A stretch of 8,054 nt of DNA, taken from Desulfobulbaceae bacterium UBA5123. Its GTDB lineage: Bacteria > Desulfobacterota > Desulfobulbia > Desulfobulbales > UBA5123. The stretch lies in the NCBI GenBank assembly GCA_002415465.1, contig DHYT01000233.1, forward strand, positions 1 to 8,054, written 5' to 3'. Under the pieces are notes generated by a model. That model saw only the letters and a program-made list of their open reading frames with translations. It made no database searches and had not been told where the DNA came from. Positions 6,223 through 8,054 of this stretch are shown here, in pieces. A program made the position numbers and the translations under genes. Each line of letters opens with the position of its first letter. Position 1 is the stretch's first letter.

Positions 6223-7059
6223 ATGATGCGGGTAAAAGCGCGGATCGGCATGGTCAACTTCATCAATACCGCCCCCTTTTACGAGGTGTGGCGACGCACC
6301 GTGCAACGGCCGGACTGGCAGGTGACCGAGGCGACGCCGGCGGTGTTGAACCGTAAATTGTACGCGGGTGAGCTTGATCTGGGGTTTTTCTCCTCCCATG
6401 AGTATGCCGTGCACCCCGCCTCCTACAAGATCCTCGGCGATCTCTCCATCAGCGCCTCCGGGCCGGTGGGCAGCGTGCTGCTGCTCTCGTCGGTGGCCCC
6501 GGCCGAGCTTGACGGGCGGCTGGTGTTCTTGAGCAGCCAGTCCCAGACCTCGGTGAGCCTGGTCAAGATTGTTCTGGAGGAGTTTTACGGCGTGCAACCA
6601 CGCTATCAGGTCGGCACCGTCGCCCAGTGCGCGCAGGGTGCCGAACAGCCGGCGGCGGTGCTGGTGATCGGCGACGAGGCGTTACGGATGCGCAACCATG
6701 CCCGCTATCCGTTTCGCATCGATCTCGGCGAGACCTGGCACCGGCATACCGGCCTGCCGTTTGTCTTCGCGGTCTGGGCGGTGCGCGAGGATTTCTGCGC
6801 CTCCGACTTCGATGCCGTGGTGGAGATCCATCAGGAGTTGCTCCGCTGCATCGCCGAGGGGAAACAGGAATTGCATGCCATCAGCGCCATGGTTGCGCCC
6901 AGGATTCCCATGCCGGTGGCGGAATGTTTTGAGTATCTGCGCGGCCTGGAGTATGATCTGGGGCCACAAAAACAGGAAGCGTTGCGCTGTTTTTACGAAT
7001 ATCTTATCAAGCGAGGGGAGGGGGTGCTGGAGGCCCTGCCCCTCAAAATATGCGGATGA
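6223..7059 (+). CDS. mqnA: Chorismate dehydratase (menaquinone biosynthesis)
   Basis: MqnA removes water from chorismate to give 3-(1-carboxyvinyl)oxybenzoate, the committed first step of the futalosine pathway. The 278-residue protein has the periplasmic-binding-protein-like fold of the MqnA/MqnD group but no signal peptide, as expected for a cytosolic enzyme. It starts with RIGMVNFINTAPFY (7-20). Then come AGELDLGFFSSHEYA (48-62), the substrate-binding ISASGPVGSVLLLS (76-89) and SSQSQTSVSL (104-113). The ASGPVGSV and SQTS blocks favour MqnA over MqnD. GAGGTGAG (6215-6222) overlaps the stop of the preceding gene and serves as ribosome binding site. ATG 6223 and ATG 6226 are both possible starts. 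It is encoded fourth although it acts first in the pathway. Confidence 0.92.
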   Translation: MMRVKARIGMVNFINTAPFYEVWRRTVQRPDWQVTEATPAVLNRKLYAGELDLGFFSSHEYAVHPASYKILGDLSISASGPVGSVLLLSSVAPAELDGRLVFLSSQSQTSVSLVKIVLEEFYGVQPRYQVGTVAQCAQGAEQPAAVLVIGDEALRMRNHARYPFRIDLGETWHRHTGLPFVFAVWAVREDFCASDFDAVVEIHQELLRCIAEGKQELHAISAMVAPRIPMPVAECFEYLRGLEYDLGPQKQEALRCFYEYLIKRGEGVLEALPLKICG

Positions 7060-7068
7060 TTGACACCT

Positions 7069-7776
7069 ATGCGAACGCCTGAAGAAAAGAAAACCTTTGT
7101 CAGGGAAAAGTTTTCCTCCATCAGCTCCGACTACGATTTCCTGAACTCGGTTTTGAGCTTCCAGATCGACCGCTACTGGCGCTGGCTCACCACCAGGGAG
7201 TTGAAGATGTTCCCGGACGGGCCGGTGCTCGACCTCTGCGCCGGCACCCTGCCGCTTTCGCTTGAGTTGTCCCGGCAAGCCAAGGGGCGGCAGGTGTTGG
7301 CGGTTGATTTCTGTGAGGATATGCTCAGGGCCGGGGTCAAGAGCCTGCCCCGTGACGAGCGGCGGGCGCGGATCCAGCCGGTGGTGGGCGACGGCGAGGA
7401 GATCCCGGTGCGGACCGATGCGGTCTGGGGGATCACGGTGGCGTTCGGGGTGCGGAATCTCGGCAACACCCAGCAGGGGCTGAACGAGATGCACCGGGTG
7501 CTCAAGCCCGGCGGCAAGCTGCTGATCCTGGAGTTCTCGCGGCCCACCAACCCGGTGGTCAAGCCCCTCTACACCTTTTATCTCAACAAGGTTCTGCCCA
7601 AGGTGGCGGGGCTGGTCTCCGGCGACAAGGAGGCCTACGAGTATCTGGCCAGTTCCATCGCCGAGTTTTACGAGCCGGAGGAGTTGCTGGGGATGATGCG
7701 GAAGGCGGGCTTTGCCCAGGCGCATCGTCGTCCTCTGACCTTCGGGATAGTTTCCGTCTACGTTGGCGTCAAATGA
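7069..7776 (+). CDS. menG: Demethylmenaquinone methyltransferase
   Basis: The enzyme transfers a methyl group from SAM to demethylmenaquinone, the last step of menaquinone synthesis. It belongs to the UbiE/MenG family. The 235-residue protein shows the family N-terminal motif FSSISSDYDFLNSVLSF (15-31), SAM-binding motif I VLDLCAGT (53-60), Asp80 of motif II and GDGEEIP (107-113). The signature FGVRNLGN (126-133) and LKPGGKLLILEFSRP (145-159) follow. After motif I the sequence continues LPLSLEL instead of the more usual GDLAL-like string, a mild deviation. ATG 7069 is preferred. A TTG at 7060, directly after the mqnA stop, is an alternative that would add three residues. Context favours menaquinone rather than ubiquinone as product. 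Confidence 0.92.
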   Translation: MRTPEEKKTFVREKFSSISSDYDFLNSVLSFQIDRYWRWLTTRELKMFPDGPVLDLCAGTLPLSLELSRQAKGRQVLAVDFCEDMLRAGVKSLPRDERRARIQPVVGDGEEIPVRTDAVWGITVAFGVRNLGNTQQGLNEMHRVLKPGGKLLILEFSRPTNPVVKPLYTFYLNKVLPKVAGLVSGDKEAYEYLASSIAEFYEPEELLGMMRKAGFAQAHRRPLTFGIVSVYVGVK

Positions 7777-8054
7777 AGAAGCGGATCATCTTCGCCATCA
7801 CCGGGGCCACCGGCTCCCTCTATGCCGTCGAGTGTCTGCGGCTGATGCACGAGGCCGGGGTGGAGCTGCACGGGGTCATCTCCGAGGCGGGCGAGCAGGT
7901 GCTGCGACTTGAACTCTCGCTGACGGTGGCCGACCTTGCCCCCTTTGTCGCCAAATGGCACGATGTCAAGGATTTCGCCGCCCCCATCTCCTCGGGGTCG
8001 AGCCTCTTTGACGGGATGGTGGTGATGCCATGCACCATGGGGACGCTGGCGGCG
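7773..8054 (+). CDS. ubiX: Flavin prenyltransferase UbiX, 5' part (cut by window edge)
   Basis: An open frame starts at ATG 7773, overlapping the menG stop as ATGA, and runs to the window end (94 codons). It encodes KKRIIFAITGATGSLYAVECLRLM-type sequence with the GATGSLYA flavin-binding loop near residues 11-18. APISSGS follows at about 71-77, then MVVMPCTMGTLAA at the cut edge, all diagnostic of UbiX/Pad1. UbiX attaches a dimethylallyl group to FMN, giving the prenylated FMN used by UbiD-family decarboxylases. In the futalosine pathway such a pair (called MqnM and MqnL) decarboxylates the prenylated naphthoate intermediate, so a UbiD-like gene is expected nearby. The overlap with menG places it in the same operon. 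The C-terminal part lies outside the window. Confidence 0.9.
   Translation, partial: MKKRIIFAITGATGSLYAVECLRLMHEAGVELHGVISEAGEQVLRLELSLTVADLAPFVAKWHDVKDFAAPISSGSSLFDGMVVMPCTMGTLAA

Overview
The window looks like chromosomal DNA of a Desulfobacterota (former Deltaproteobacteria) bacterium. This is inferred from three things: a futalosine-type menaquinone operon, a selenocysteine-containing HesB/IscA-like gene, and the wording of the protein motifs. No taxonomic marker gene is present. Coding DNA is GC-rich, except one AT-richer small gene (1645-1950). Every gene reads on the + strand apart from a 5' fragment of a 6-phosphofructokinase gene at the left edge.

Left part (1-1392). The phosphofructokinase fragment (1-44, minus) diverges from a small HesB/IscA-family gene (344-691). 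That gene is interrupted in frame by TGA at 443-445, exactly where the family has its first iron-sulfur-binding cysteine. A SECIS-like hairpin with a UGGAU loop follows the TGA, so I read the codon as selenocysteine. The gene has a near-consensus sigma-70 promoter, an AGGAGG ribosome binding site and a strong intrinsic terminator. An AMMECR1-domain gene (787-1392) comes next.

Middle (1393-2158). Two spacers of about 250 and 210 bases flank a DUF3144 gene. The right-hand spacer ends in a near-consensus promoter whose -10 box is embedded in a perfect 9+4+9 inverted repeat. The repeat directly abuts the start codon of a TetR-family regulator.

Right part (2159-8054). A tightly packed unidirectional cluster runs tetR, mqnE, mqnC, an aminodeoxyfutalosine deaminase of the amidohydrolase family, mqnA, menG/ubiE and ubiX (cut by the window edge). 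Junctions overlap or are at most about 14 bases, depending on the starts chosen. MqnA makes 3-(1-carboxyvinyl)oxybenzoate from chorismate. MqnE joins it to adenosine from SAM to give aminodeoxyfutalosine. The deaminase gives futalosine, a futalosine hydrolase (not in this window) must release dehypoxanthine futalosine, and MqnC cyclises that product. UbiX supplies prenylated FMN for a UbiD-like decarboxylase, and MenG performs the last methylation. The layout predicts that the TetR protein controls its own promoter and, with it, this menaquinone operon.

The two points most worth attention are the selenocysteine HesB gene, with its two competing RNA hairpins, and the apparently TetR-autoregulated futalosine operon.
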